A stretch of DNA of 64,000 nucleotides from Pseudomonas sp. GL-B-19 (GCF_019956415.1 NZ_JAHBDK010000064.1:1-64000), one strand, 5' to 3'. Numbered from the stretch's first letter, positions 34,089 to 43,480 are shown. The notes: generated by a model not told the origin, from the sequence alone. Numbers and translations are program-made.

Positions 34089-35294
34089 ATGAAAACTCTC
34101 TGGCAACACTGCCACGTCGCAACCATGGCACAAGGCGTCTACTCGATCATCGAGGACGCGGCCATCGTGACGTCAGGTGCGCTCATTGAGTGGATCGGCC
34201 CGCGCGCTGACCTGCCGGCGGGCGAATACCCGGCCGTCAACGATTTGCAAGGAGCCTGGGTAACGCCGGGCCTGATCGACTGCCACACCCACACGGTGTT
34301 TGGCGGTAACCGCAGCGGCGAATTCGAACAGCGTCTGCAAGGCGTCAGCTACGCGGAAATCGCCGCGGCCGGTGGCGGCATCGCCAGCACCGTGCGCGCC
34401 ACCCGCGCGGCGACCGAAGACGAACTGTTCGCCAGCGCCGCCAAACGTCTGAAAAGCCTGATGCGCGACGGCGTGACCACGGTCGAAATGAAGTCCGGCT
34501 ACGGCCTCGACCTGGCCAGCGAGCGCAAGATCCTGCGGGTTATTCGTCGTCTCGGCGCCGAACTGCCGGTGAGCGTGCGCAGCACGTGCCTGGCCGCCCA
34601 CGCCTTGCCGCCGGAATATGCCGATCGCGCCGACGACTACATCGATCACATCTGCGCCGAAATGCTCCCGGCCCTGGCGGCCGAAGGGCTGGTGGATGCG
34701 GTGGACGCCTTCTGCGAATACCTGGCGTTCTCGCCCGCGCAGGTCGAGCGGGTGTTCATCACCGCACAGGAACTCGGATTGCCGGTGAAGCTGCACGCCG
34801 AGCAATTGTCGTCGCTGCACGGTTCGAGCCTGGCGGCACGTTATCACGCACTGTCGGCGGATCACCTGGAGTTCATGACCGAGGACGACGCCATCGCCAT
34901 GGCCAAGTCCGGAACCGTCGCAGTGCTACTGCCGGGCGCGTTCTACTTCCTGCGGGAAACCCAGTTGCCGCCAATGGAAGCCCTGCGCAAGCACGGAGTG
35001 AAAATCGCCATCGCCAGCGACCTTAACCCCGGCACCTCGCCAGCGCTGTCGTTGCGCTTGATGCTGAACATGGCTTGCACCTGTTTCCGCATGACCCCGG
35101 AAGAAGCCTTGGCTGGCGCGACCCTTCATGCCGCCACTGCACTGGGCATGGCCGACACCCACGGTTCGCTGGAAGCCGGCAAGGTCGCGGATTTTGTCGC
35201 CTGGCAAATTGATCGTCCGGCCGACCTGTCGTACTGGCTGGGCGGTGACCTGGAAAAACGCGTCGTGCGTCACGGCGTCGAGACAAGCGTTTAG
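34089..35294 (+). CDS. hutI: imidazolonepropionase
   Basis: HutI opens the ring of 4-imidazolone-5-propionate to give N-formimidoyl-L-glutamate. The 401-residue amidohydrolase has the metal motif LIDCHTHTVFGGNR, then KLHAEQLSSLHGS, SADHLEF and ASDLNPGTSP with the catalytic Asp. ACGGAGG precedes the ATG. It is followed 10 bp later by hutG in the same transcript. Confidence 0.98.
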   Translation: MKTLWQHCHVATMAQGVYSIIEDAAIVTSGALIEWIGPRADLPAGEYPAVNDLQGAWVTPGLIDCHTHTVFGGNRSGEFEQRLQGVSYAEIAAAGGGIASTVRATRAATEDELFASAAKRLKSLMRDGVTTVEMKSGYGLDLASERKILRVIRRLGAELPVSVRSTCLAAHALPPEYADRADDYIDHICAEMLPALAAEGLVDAVDAFCEYLAFSPAQVERVFITAQELGLPVKLHAEQLSSLHGSSLAARYHALSADHLEFMTEDDAIAMAKSGTVAVLLPGAFYFLRETQLPPMEALRKHGVKIAIASDLNPGTSPALSLRLMLNMACTCFRMTPEEALAGATLHAATALGMADTHGSLEAGKVADFVAWQIDRPADLSYWLGGDLEKRVVRHGVETSV

Positions 35295-35304
35295 GAGAGC
35301 AGTT

Positions 35305-36108
35305 GTGGATAAGGTTCTGAACTTCAAACAAGGCCGCGTGCCGCTGCTGATCAGCATGCCCCACGCTGGCGTGCGCCTGACCCCGGCGGTCGAAGCCGGG
35401 TTGATTCCCGACGCCCGCAGCCTGCCGGATACCGACTGGCACATCCCGCAGCTTTACGAATTTGCCGCCGAACTGGGCGCCAGCACCCTGGCCGCCGAGT
35501 ACTCGCGGTTCGTCATCGATCTGAACCGGCCGTCCGACGACAAGCCTTTATATGTAGGCGCCACCACCGGTCTGTATCCGGCAACGCTGTTCGATGGCAT
35601 ACCGTTGTTCCGCGAAGGGCTGGAGCCGTCGAAAGAAGAACGCGCGACCTATCTGGAGCAGATCTGGACGCCGTATCACAGCACCTTGCAGAACGAGCTG
35701 GCGCGAATGAAAGCCGAGTTCGGTTATGCGTTGCTGTTCGACGCGCATTCGATCCGCTCGATCATCCCGCACCTGTTTGACGGCAAGCTGCCGGACTTCA
35801 ATCTCGGCACTTTCAATGGCGCCAGTTGCGATCCTGAGTTGGCCAGCCAGCTGGAAGCCATTTGCGCGCGCCACGGCGATTACAGCCATGTGCTGAATGG
35901 CCGCTTCAAGGGCGGCCACATCACCCGGCATTACGGCAACCCGGCGGAGAACATTCATGCCGTGCAACTGGAGTTGGGGCAGTGCACTTATATGGAAGAG
36001 TTCGAGCCGTTCCGCTATCGCCCGGACCTGGCTGCGCCGACGCAAGTGGTGCTCAAGGAGTTGCTGCAAGGGCTGCTGGCTTGGGGTGAAAACCACTACA
36101 ACGCCTAA
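35305..36108 (+). CDS. hutG: N-formylglutamate amidohydrolase
   Basis: HutG cleaves N-formyl-L-glutamate to glutamate and formate, the last step of the five-step pathway and the partner of HutF. The 267-residue length and motifs (LLISMPHAGVR, LLFDAHSIRSIIPHLF, GHITRHYGNP) match the FGase family rather than ureohydrolase-type HutG. The start is GTG 35305, 7 bp after AGGAG; the longer open frame upstream overlaps hutI and is not used. It is the last gene of the hut unit. Confidence 0.96.
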   Translation: MDKVLNFKQGRVPLLISMPHAGVRLTPAVEAGLIPDARSLPDTDWHIPQLYEFAAELGASTLAAEYSRFVIDLNRPSDDKPLYVGATTGLYPATLFDGIPLFREGLEPSKEERATYLEQIWTPYHSTLQNELARMKAEFGYALLFDAHSIRSIIPHLFDGKLPDFNLGTFNGASCDPELASQLEAICARHGDYSHVLNGRFKGGHITRHYGNPAENIHAVQLELGQCTYMEEFEPFRYRPDLAAPTQVVLKELLQGLLAWGENHYNA

Positions 36109-36120
36109 CCCGGTGGCAAG

Positions 36121-36142
36121 GGCGGTGAGGGCGGTGAGGGCG
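36121..36142. repeat. short tandem repeat, 9-bp unit
   Basis: Two copies of GGCGGTGAG plus a partial third stand shortly after the hutG stop. This is simple-sequence slippage; no function is implied. Confidence 0.5.
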
Positions 36143-36143
36143 T

Positions 36144-36254
36144 TTGTCGGAACGCCGCACCGTCCCGCTTGGCTTTTTGAGCGCGCTCACTCAGGCCGCC
36201 GAGGTCGACGCACTCTATGAAACGCTGCTCGGGTTTTTGGCTGACAGGTTGTGA
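36144..36254 (+). pseudogene. possible 3' remnant of a lost gene
   Basis: In the hutG-pip gap one frame reads, in protein-like composition, LSERRTVPLGFLSALTQAAE and then VDALYETLLGFLADRL before a stop. An in-frame TGA just upstream and the absence of a start or ribosome-binding site argue against a complete gene. The helical, amphipathic pattern suggests the C-terminus of a deleted protein. I cannot name the family. Confidence 0.3.
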
Positions 36255-36359
36255 CGCTGCACGGGACATGCTCATTGACGTAATTCGGGTTTATGATGCC
36301 GGACGGCAGAATATTAGAAGTCCCCCCAGGGATGACCTCGACCCCTTACGGAGCGCGCA

Positions 36360-37331
36360 ATGCAGACTTTGTACCCGCAGATCAAACCCCACGCCCGGCA
36401 CGATCTGGCCGTCGACGAAACCCACACGCTGTATGTCGACGAAAGCGGTTCACCGGAAGGTTTGCCGGTGGTGTTCATTCACGGCGGCCCCGGCGCCGGG
36501 TGTGATGCTCAAAGCCGTCGGTATTTCGATCCCAACCTGTATCGCATCGTCACCTTTGACCAGCGCGGTTGCGGTCGCTCCACCCCCCACGCCAGCCTCG
36601 AAAACAACACCACCTGGGATCTGGTCGCCGACCTTGAGCGGATTCGCCAGCATCTGGGCATCGACAAATGGGTGCTGTTCGGCGGTTCGTGGGGTTCGAC
36701 TTTGGCGCTGGCCTACGCGCAAACCCACCCGGAGCGTGTGCACGGTCTGATTCTGCGCGGGATATTTCTCTGCCGTCCGCAGGAAATCGAGTGGTTCTAC
36801 CAGGCCGGTGCCAGCCGCCTGTTCCCTGATTACTGGCAGGATTACGTTGCACCGATCCCGATGGACGAGCGCGAAGATTTGCTCAGCGCTTTCCACAAAC
36901 GTCTGGTCGGCAACGACCAGATCGCCCAGATGCACGCGGCCAAGGCCTGGTCTCTCTGGGAAGGCCGGACTGCGACCCTGCGCCCGAATCCGCAGGTGGT
37001 TGATCGCTTCTCTGAGCCTCAGCGCGCGCTGTCGATTGCTCGCATCGAATGTCACTACTTCACCAACAATGCCTTCCTTAAGCCCAATCAGCTGATCCGT
37101 GACATGGGCAAGATTGCCCATTTGCCGGGTGTGATTGTCCACGGCCGCTACGATGTGATTTGCCCGTTGGACAATGCCTGGGAATTGCACCAGAACTGGC
37201 CGAACAGTGAGTTGCAGGTCATCCGTGATGCCGGCCATGCCGCTTCCGAACCGGGCATCACCGATGCGCTGGTGCGAGCCGCCAACCAGATGGCGCGCCG
37301 CTTGCTCGATCTGCCGCCCGAAGAAGCATGA
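36360..37331 (+). CDS. pip: proline iminopeptidase
   Basis: Pip removes N-terminal proline from peptides. The 323-residue alpha/beta-hydrolase has the oxyanion segment HGGPGAG, nucleophile elbow GGSWGSTLALAYAQTHP, and the later PGVIVHGRYDVICP and AGHAASEP segments that carry the acid and His. ATG 36360 is used; the upstream GGAG is about 8 bp away. Its last 4 bp overlap dtd, so the two are coupled. Confidence 0.96.
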   Translation: MQTLYPQIKPHARHDLAVDETHTLYVDESGSPEGLPVVFIHGGPGAGCDAQSRRYFDPNLYRIVTFDQRGCGRSTPHASLENNTTWDLVADLERIRQHLGIDKWVLFGGSWGSTLALAYAQTHPERVHGLILRGIFLCRPQEIEWFYQAGASRLFPDYWQDYVAPIPMDEREDLLSAFHKRLVGNDQIAQMHAAKAWSLWEGRTATLRPNPQVVDRFSEPQRALSIARIECHYFTNNAFLKPNQLIRDMGKIAHLPGVIVHGRYDVICPLDNAWELHQNWPNSELQVIRDAGHAASEPGITDALVRAANQMARRLLDLPPEEA

Positions 37332-37765
37332 AGGGCCTGCTGCAACGCGTGCGTGGTGCGCGAGTCGAGGTAGCGGGGGAGGTGGTGGGTGCTGTTGACC
37401 ACGGGTTACTGGTACTGGTCGCCGTCGAGCCCGGGGATACTCGGGCCAGTGCCGACAAACTTCTGAATAAGCTGCTTAACTATCGGGTATTCAGCGACGC
37501 CGAGGGCAAGATGAATCTGTCCTTGGCAGATGTCGGTGGCGGGTTGTTGCTGGTTTCACAGTTCACCTTGGCCGCCGACACCAAAAACGGGCTGCGCCCG
37601 AGTTTTTCGACCGCGGCCCCTCCGGCCTTGGGTGAGGAACTTTTCGACTATCTATTAGGTAAAGCGAAACAGGTGCATGGCACTGTGGCATCAGGTAGAT
37701 TCGGCGCGGATATGCAGGTGCACCTGGTCAACGATGGCCCGGTAACCTTCCTGTTACAGACCTGA
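37328..37765 (+). CDS. dtd: D-aminoacyl-tRNA deacylase
   Basis: Dtd hydrolyses D-amino acids mis-attached to tRNA. The 145-residue length is the family norm, with the conserved LLLVSQFTLAADTKNGLRPS and, near the end, MQVHLVNDGPVTFLLQ, where the NxGPVT motif is found. It overlaps pip by 4 bp. No terminator with a T-run is seen after it. Confidence 0.97.
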   Translation: MKGLLQRVRGARVEVAGEVVGAVDHGLLVLVAVEPGDTRASADKLLNKLLNYRVFSDAEGKMNLSLADVGGGLLLVSQFTLAADTKNGLRPSFSTAAPPALGEELFDYLLGKAKQVHGTVASGRFGADMQVHLVNDGPVTFLLQT

Positions 37766-38086
37766 AAGCACTTGAAACAACTTTTTAAGGGCTTTTCGAC
37801 TGCAAACAGGCGTTTTTCGCGAGAAATACTTTGTTGCGCATGATGCGTTGTAACGCGGCCTGCTAGATAATCGCGCGCTACGGGGATCGGCGTTCGTTGG
37901 TCCATTTTGACTTAGGTAGAGACTTGTCCTGGACCGTTTGGGGAATCATTTAGCCCCATCGGAGTCGGAACAATGCTCGCCAACTTGGCAAGAGTGGTTT
38001 GCAAGGTCGGTTTTTTCATGCCGTTGACCGTGCAGACCCTTCAACTGGCCGTTGGTTTTTTGATCTGTTTTCGGCGAGGGTTGCTC
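37766..38086 (+). other. 321-bp leader region upstream of opgG
   Basis: The gap between dtd and the chosen opgG start holds a possible extended -10 (TGCTAGATAAT, 37861-37871) without a good -35. A well-spaced alternative start (GGAG before ATG 37973) would add 38 residues in frame to OpgG. No independent gene, repeat or terminator is visible. Confidence 0.4.
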
Positions 38087-39901
38087 GTGATTGTTAGTCC
38101 CTGTAATGCACCAAAATTGACTGCCAAACGGTTCCGAAGCGCTCTGGTGGCGGGCTCTGCACTGCTCTGCCTGTTCAGCGCCGGCCAGCTGTGGGCATTC
38201 AATCTGGAGGATGTGTCGGTCAAGGCAAAAGAGCTGGCCGCGCAAAAATACGAAGCTCCGCGCAGTAACCTGCCGAACGAGTTCCGCGATATGAAATTCG
38301 CGGACTATCAGAAAATTCGTTTCCTGACCGAAAAGGCAGAATGGGCGGACCAGAAAACCCCGTTCAAGCTGTCGTTCTATCACCAGGGTATGCATTTCGA
38401 TACGCCGGTGAAAATCAACGAAATCACGGCTAACTCCGTCGAAGAGATCAAGTACGACCCTAGTCGTTTCGATTTCGGCGACGTGAAGTTCGATCCTAAA
38501 GCCACCGAACAACTGGGTTATGCCGGTTTCCGGGTGCTGTACCCGATCAACAAGGCTGACAAGCAAGACGAAATCATGACCATGCTCGGCGCCAGCTACT
38601 TCCGCGTCGTCGGCAAGGGTCACGTCTATGGTCTGTCTGCTCGGGGCATGGCGATTGATACCGCGTTGCCATCCGGCGAAGAGTTCCCGCGGTTCACCGA
38701 GTTCTGGATTCAACAGCCAAAGCCGGGCGACAAACATCTGGTGATTTTTGCGTTGCTGGATTCACCGCGTGCTACCGGTGCCTATCGCCTGACCCTGCGT
38801 CCAGGCAGCGACACCATTGTCGACGTCAAGGCGCAGATGTTCCTGCGTGACAAGGTCGGCAAGCTGGGTATCGCTCCATTAACGAGCATGTATCTGTTCG
38901 GCGCCAACCAGCCATCGAAAGTGCTGAACTACCGTCGTGAACTGCACGATTCCAGCGGCCTGGCGATCCATGCCGGCAATGGCGAATGGATCTGGCGCCC
39001 ATTGAACAACCCGAAACACCTGTCGGTGAGCAACTTCTCGGTCGAAAACCCGCGAGGCTTCGGCTTGCTGCAACGTGGCCGTGACTTCAACCACTACGAA
39101 GACCTCGATGACCGCTACGACAAGCGCCCAAGCGCCTGGATCGAGCCGAAGGGTGACTGGGGCAAGGGTACCGTGGATCTGGTCGAGATTCCGACCGCCG
39201 ACGAAACCAACGATAATATCGTTGCTTTCTGGAACCCGGAAAAACTGCCGGAGCCGGGCCAGCCGCTTGATGTTGCCTATCGCCTGCACTGGACCATGGA
39301 CGAAGACACGATTCACGCCCCCGACAGCGCCTGGGTCAAACAGACCCTGCGTTCTACCGGTGACGTTAAACAGTCCAACCTGATTCGTCAGCCGGACGGT
39401 AGCGTTGCTTATCTGGTGGACTTCGAAGGCCCGTCCCTCGCGGCTTTGCCGGCGGATGCGGACGTTCGCAGCCAGGTCAGCGTGGGTGACAACGCCGAAC
39501 TGGTCGAGAACAGCGTGCGTTACAACCCTGAAACCAAGGGCTGGCGCCTGACGCTGCGCATGAAGATCAAGGACCCGGGCAAAGCCACCGAAATGCGTGC
39601 GGCACTGGTACAAAACATCGTGCCGGCCGACCTGGCCAAGACATCGCTTCCAGTGTCGAATTCGTCTGTTGCCAAAGCCGACAAGGTTGCCGCCAAGCAG
39701 CAGGAAAAAGCCGACAAGGAAGCCAAGCAAGCAGAGGCCAAACAGGCCGATGCCAAGCCGGTTGCAGATACCAAGGACAAGCCCAACAAAGACGCCAAGC
39801 AGCCTGTTGCTGCCGACGCGGCCCCAGCCACACCGGAATCGGCGCCGACTGAAGAAGTCCTGACCGAGACCTGGAGCTACCAGTTGCCTGCCGATGAGTA
39901 A
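38087..39901 (+). CDS. opgG: periplasmic glucan biosynthesis protein OpgG
   Basis: OpgG acts in the periplasm in making osmoregulated periplasmic glucans, probably in branching or remodelling the backbone made by OpgH. GTG 38087 (GAGG about 9 bp before) gives 604 residues with a signal peptide ending LFSAGQLWAF. The MdoG domain runs from about 25 to 510 (for example YFRVVGKGHVYGLSARGMAI). A Lys/Ala/Asp-rich C-terminal extension (about 530-590, with repeated KADK, EAKQAEAKQ) follows and is unlike the enteric protein. The stop overlaps opgH by 8 bp. An in-frame ATG at 37973 is an alternative start. Confidence 0.93.
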   Translation: MIVSPCNAPKLTAKRFRSALVAGSALLCLFSAGQLWAFNLEDVSVKAKELAAQKYEAPRSNLPNEFRDMKFADYQKIRFLTEKAEWADQKTPFKLSFYHQGMHFDTPVKINEITANSVEEIKYDPSRFDFGDVKFDPKATEQLGYAGFRVLYPINKADKQDEIMTMLGASYFRVVGKGHVYGLSARGMAIDTALPSGEEFPRFTEFWIQQPKPGDKHLVIFALLDSPRATGAYRLTLRPGSDTIVDVKAQMFLRDKVGKLGIAPLTSMYLFGANQPSKVLNYRRELHDSSGLAIHAGNGEWIWRPLNNPKHLSVSNFSVENPRGFGLLQRGRDFNHYEDLDDRYDKRPSAWIEPKGDWGKGTVDLVEIPTADETNDNIVAFWNPEKLPEPGQPLDVAYRLHWTMDEDTIHAPDSAWVKQTLRSTGDVKQSNLIRQPDGSVAYLVDFEGPSLAALPADADVRSQVSVGDNAELVENSVRYNPETKGWRLTLRMKIKDPGKATEMRAALVQNIVPADLAKTSLPVSNSSVAKADKVAAKQQEKADKEAKQAEAKQADAKPVADTKDKPNKDAKQPVAADAAPATPESAPTEEVLTETWSYQLPADE

Positions 39902-42464
39902 TTCTCAAGTACAGCCAGAGACGCTTGCCGAGTATCTGGCGCATCTACCGATGACCGACCAGCAGCGCGCGGAACTCGCGGGCTGCCAGTCCTTTAGCGA
40001 ACTGCACCAGCGTCTGTCGTCTTCAACGTTCGACGCGCCTGCCGAGGCCGCCCAAGCCTCGGTAGGCCGTCGCTTGACCCTGAACACGGCGCAAGAGTTG
40101 GAAGAAGCGGAAATGCTGGCGGTCGACGCCAGCGGTCGGGTTTGCCTCAAGGCGACCCCACCGATCCGTCGGACCAAAGTCGTGCCGGAGCCGTGGCGCA
40201 CCAACATTCTGGTGCGTGGCTGGCGTCGCCTGACCGGTCGCACCAATCCGCCGGCTCCGCCGAAAGATGAACGCGTATTGCCGGCTGCCCGCTGGCGCAC
40301 CGTGGGTTCGATCCGTCGCTACATCCTGCTGGTGCTGATGCTCGGCCAGACCATCGTGGCCGGCTGGTACATGAAAGGCATCATGCCGTATCAGGGCTGG
40401 TCGTTTGTCGACCTCAACGAAGTGCTGCATCAACCGCTGCTGCAAACCGCCACGCAGGTGCTGCCGTATGCGCTGCAAACCAGCATCCTGATTCTGTTCG
40501 GGATTCTGTTCTGCTGGGTGTCGGCCGGTTTCTGGACCGCGTTGATGGGCTTCCTCGAGTTGCTCACCGGTCACGATAAATACCGCATTTCCGGTAAAAG
40601 CGCCGGGAATGAACCGATTCCAAAGGACGCACGCACCGCACTGGTGATGCCGATCTGCAACGAAGACGTGCCACGGGTGTTTGCGGGTTTGCGCGCGACG
40701 TTCGAGTCTGTTGCGGCCACGGGTGACCTGGATCGCTTCGACTTCTTCGTCCTCAGTGACAGTAACGACGCCGACATCTGCGTTGCCGAGCAGCAAGCCT
40801 GGCTGGACGTGTGTCGCGAAGCCAAGGGCTTCGGCAAGATCTTCTATCGTCGCCGTCGCCGTCGCGTGAAACGTAAAAGCGGTAACCTCGACGACTTCTG
40901 CCGTCGTTGGGGTGGCGATTACAAGTACATGGTCGTGCTCGACGCGGACTCCGTGATGAGCGGCGAATGCCTGACCAGTCTGGTGCGCTTGATGGAAGCC
41001 ACACCGGACGCCGGGATCATTCAGACCGCGCCGCGTGCATCGGGCATGGACACTCTTTATGCGCGCATGCAGCAGTTTGCGACTCGCGTGTACGGTCCGC
41101 TGTTTACCGCTGGTCTGCACTTCTGGCAGTTGGGCGAATCCCACTACTGGGGCCACAACGCGATCATCCGCATGAAGCCGTTTATCGAGCACTGCGCCCT
41201 GGCGCCGTTGCCGGGTAAAGGCGCTTTCGCCGGTGCGATTCTGTCCCATGACTTCGTTGAAGCAGCGCTGATGCGCCGTGCCGGCTGGGGCGTGTGGATT
41301 GCCTATGACTTGCCGGGCAGCTACGAAGAACTGCCGCCGAACTTGCTGGACGAACTCAAACGTGACCGTCGCTGGTGCCACGGTAACTTGATGAACTTCC
41401 GCCTGTTCCTGGTCAAAGGCATGCACCCGGTTCACCGGGCGGTGTTCCTGACCGGCGTGATGTCTTATCTGTCGGCGCCGTTGTGGTTCTTCTTCCTCGT
41501 GCTGTCGACGGCGCTGCTGGCGGTCAACACGCTGATGGAGCCGCAATACTTCATGGAACCGCGTCAGCTCTATCCGCTGTGGCCGCAATGGCATCCGGAC
41601 AAGGCCGTCGCGCTGTTCTCCACGACCATCGTGCTGTTGTTCCTGCCGAAGTTGTTGAGCATCCTCCTGATCTGGGCCAAAGGTGCGACAGAGTTCGGTG
41701 GCAAGTTCAAGGTGACGTTGTCGATGTTGCTGGAGGTGCTGTTCTCCATGCTGCTGGCGCCGGTGCGGATGATTTTCCACACCCGTTTCGTCCTCGCCGC
41801 GTTCCTCGGCTGGGCCGCGACCTGGAACTCGCCACAACGTGACGACGACTCCACGCCATGGAGCGAAGCGGTCAAACGCCACGGTCCGCAGACCTTGCTG
41901 GGCTTCTTCTGGGCCTTGCTGGTGATCTGGCTGAACCCGAGCTTCCTGTGGTGGCTGGTGCCGATCGTTGGTTCGTTGATGCTGTCGATCCCGGTGTCGG
42001 TGATCTCCAGCCGTGTCGGTCTGGGCCTGAAATCCCGTGACGAGAGCCTGTTCCTGATCCCCGAGGAATACAATCCGCCACAGGCGTTGCTGGCCACTGA
42101 CCAGTACACCCACGAAAACCGTTATCACGCACTGAACGACGGCTTCATCCGGTCGGTGGTCGACCCGCAGCAGAACGCCTTGGCGTGCTCGCTGGCGACG
42201 TCGCGTCACGGTCAGGCCGAGCCGATCGAGTGGTTGCGGGTAGAGCGGGTTCGTCACGCCTTGAAAGTCGGGCCTCACGGCTTGAACAACAATGAGCGTA
42301 TGCAACTGCTGAGTGACCCGGTGGCATTGGCTCGACTGCATGAGCAGATCTGGAGCGAAAGTCACCCCGAATGGCTGCAAGCCTGGCGTACATCGGTGAA
42401 AGCCGATCCCCACGCGCCGCTGTTGCCGCTCAAGCCGCTGAGTGCGCAAGCACAACTGGCCTGA
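39894..42464 (+). CDS. opgH: glucan glucosyltransferase OpgH
   Basis: OpgH is the inner-membrane family-2 glycosyltransferase that polymerises the beta-1,2-glucan backbone from UDP-glucose. The 856-residue protein has a soluble N-terminus, two membrane helices (about 140-220), the catalytic domain with VLDADSVMSGE, GHNAIIRMKPF and KRDRRWCHGNLMN, and about six C-terminal helices. It begins inside the end of opgG (8-bp overlap), so translation is coupled. A strong terminator closes the unit. Confidence 0.97.
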   Translation: MSNSQVQPETLAEYLAHLPMTDQQRAELAGCQSFSELHQRLSSSTFDAPAEAAQASVGRRLTLNTAQELEEAEMLAVDASGRVCLKATPPIRRTKVVPEPWRTNILVRGWRRLTGRTNPPAPPKDERVLPAARWRTVGSIRRYILLVLMLGQTIVAGWYMKGIMPYQGWSFVDLNEVLHQPLLQTATQVLPYALQTSILILFGILFCWVSAGFWTALMGFLELLTGHDKYRISGKSAGNEPIPKDARTALVMPICNEDVPRVFAGLRATFESVAATGDLDRFDFFVLSDSNDADICVAEQQAWLDVCREAKGFGKIFYRRRRRRVKRKSGNLDDFCRRWGGDYKYMVVLDADSVMSGECLTSLVRLMEATPDAGIIQTAPRASGMDTLYARMQQFATRVYGPLFTAGLHFWQLGESHYWGHNAIIRMKPFIEHCALAPLPGKGAFAGAILSHDFVEAALMRRAGWGVWIAYDLPGSYEELPPNLLDELKRDRRWCHGNLMNFRLFLVKGMHPVHRAVFLTGVMSYLSAPLWFFFLVLSTALLAVNTLMEPQYFMEPRQLYPLWPQWHPDKAVALFSTTIVLLFLPKLLSILLIWAKGATEFGGKFKVTLSMLLEVLFSMLLAPVRMIFHTRFVLAAFLGWAATWNSPQRDDDSTPWSEAVKRHGPQTLLGFFWALLVIWLNPSFLWWLVPIVGSLMLSIPVSVISSRVGLGLKSRDESLFLIPEEYNPPQALLATDQYTHENRYHALNDGFIRSVVDPQQNALACSLATSRHGQAEPIEWLRVERVRHALKVGPHGLNNNERMQLLSDPVALARLHEQIWSESHPEWLQAWRTSVKADPHAPLLPLKPLSAQAQLA

Positions 42465-42500
42465 TAAAAAGCCCCGCTGATTGAGCGGGGCTTTTTTTGT
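42465..42500 (+). terminator. rho-independent terminator of opgGH
   Basis: AAGCCCCGCT / AGCGGGGCTT with a GATTG loop is followed by seven Ts, immediately after the opgH stop. Confidence 0.95.
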
Positions 42501-42506
42501 CTGATC

Positions 42507-42528
42507 GTTTGCAAACCCTTGTGCAAAC
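42507..42528. promoter_or_regulatory. inverted repeat and putative promoter of the ABC operon
   Basis: GTTTGCA-N8-TGCAAAC is a perfect 7-bp dyad. The right arm overlaps a possible -35 (TTGTGC), with TAGGAT 16 bp downstream as -10. A regulator bound at the dyad would cover the promoter. The regulator is unknown. Confidence 0.45.
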
Positions 42529-42652
42529 GGGCGAGTGCGTTAGGATCCGTCCCCGAATTGGTGCGCCCGGATAATTTTTGTCCGTATGGGTGCGTTTCCT
42601 GAGGGAAACCGCCGTTTTGCGCGCCTCACACCGCAATGGTTTTGGGGACATG

Positions 42653-43453
42653 ATGATGAAGAAGTATCTCTCGATGCTGCTGGTCGGCGTCACGGCGCTG
42701 GTTGCAGTCAGCGCGGCGCAGGCCGGTGCCATCGATGACGCGGTCAAGCGCGGCACGCTGAAAGTCGGCATGGACCCGACCTACATGCCGTTCGAGATGA
42801 CCAACAAGCGCGGCGAGATCATCGGTTTCGAAGTCGATATTCTAAAAGCCATGTCCAAGGCCATGGGCGTCAAGCTGGAACTGGTGTCCACCGGCTATGA
42901 CGGTATTATTCCCGCCCTGATGACCGACAAGTTCGACATGATCGGCAGCGGCATGACCCTGACTCAGGAGCGTAACCTGCGCCTGAATTTCAGTGAACCG
43001 TTCATCGTGGTCGGTCAGACGCTACTGATCCGCAAAGAGCTGGAAGGCACCATCAAGTCCTATAAAGACCTGAACACTGCCGACTACCGCATCACCTCCA
43101 AGCTCGGCACCACCGGCGAGATGGTCGCCAGGAAGCTGATCTCCAAAGCCCAGTACCACGGCTATGACAATGAGCAGGAAGCGGTGCTGGACGTGGTCAA
43201 CGGCAAGGCTGACGCCTTCATCTATGACGCACCGTACAACGTGGTGGCCGTGAACAAGGTTGGCGCCGGCAAACTGGTGTTTCTCGACAAGCCGTTCACC
43301 TACGAGCCGCTGGCCTTTGGCCTGAAGAAAGGTGACTACGACAGCATCAACTTCATCAACAACTTCCTGCACCAGATCCACGAAGACGGCACCTACGATC
43401 GCATCCATGACAAGTGGTTCAAAGACACCGCCTGGCAGAAAGACATGGAATAA
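42653..43453 (+). CDS. polar amino acid ABC transporter, substrate-binding protein
   Basis: The 266-residue protein has a signal peptide ending SAAQAG and the family-3 solute-binding fold (GTLKVGMDPTYMPFEMTNKRGEIIGFEVDI, ALMTDKFDMIGSGMTLT). This family carries glutamine, glutamate, basic amino acids or cystine; the substrate is not readable from motifs. Three ATGs lie in a row at 42650, 42653 and 42656, so the start may shift by a codon. Permease and ATPase genes follow after a REP pair. Confidence 0.93.
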   Translation: MMKKYLSMLLVGVTALVAVSAAQAGAIDDAVKRGTLKVGMDPTYMPFEMTNKRGEIIGFEVDILKAMSKAMGVKLELVSTGYDGIIPALMTDKFDMIGSGMTLTQERNLRLNFSEPFIVVGQTLLIRKELEGTIKSYKDLNTADYRITSKLGTTGEMVARKLISKAQYHGYDNEQEAVLDVVNGKADAFIYDAPYNVVAVNKVGAGKLVFLDKPFTYEPLAFGLKKGDYDSINFINNFLHQIHEDGTYDRIHDKWFKDTAWQKDME

Positions 43454-43480
43454 GGCCGGTCAGCCAGACCGCGTCGCTTC

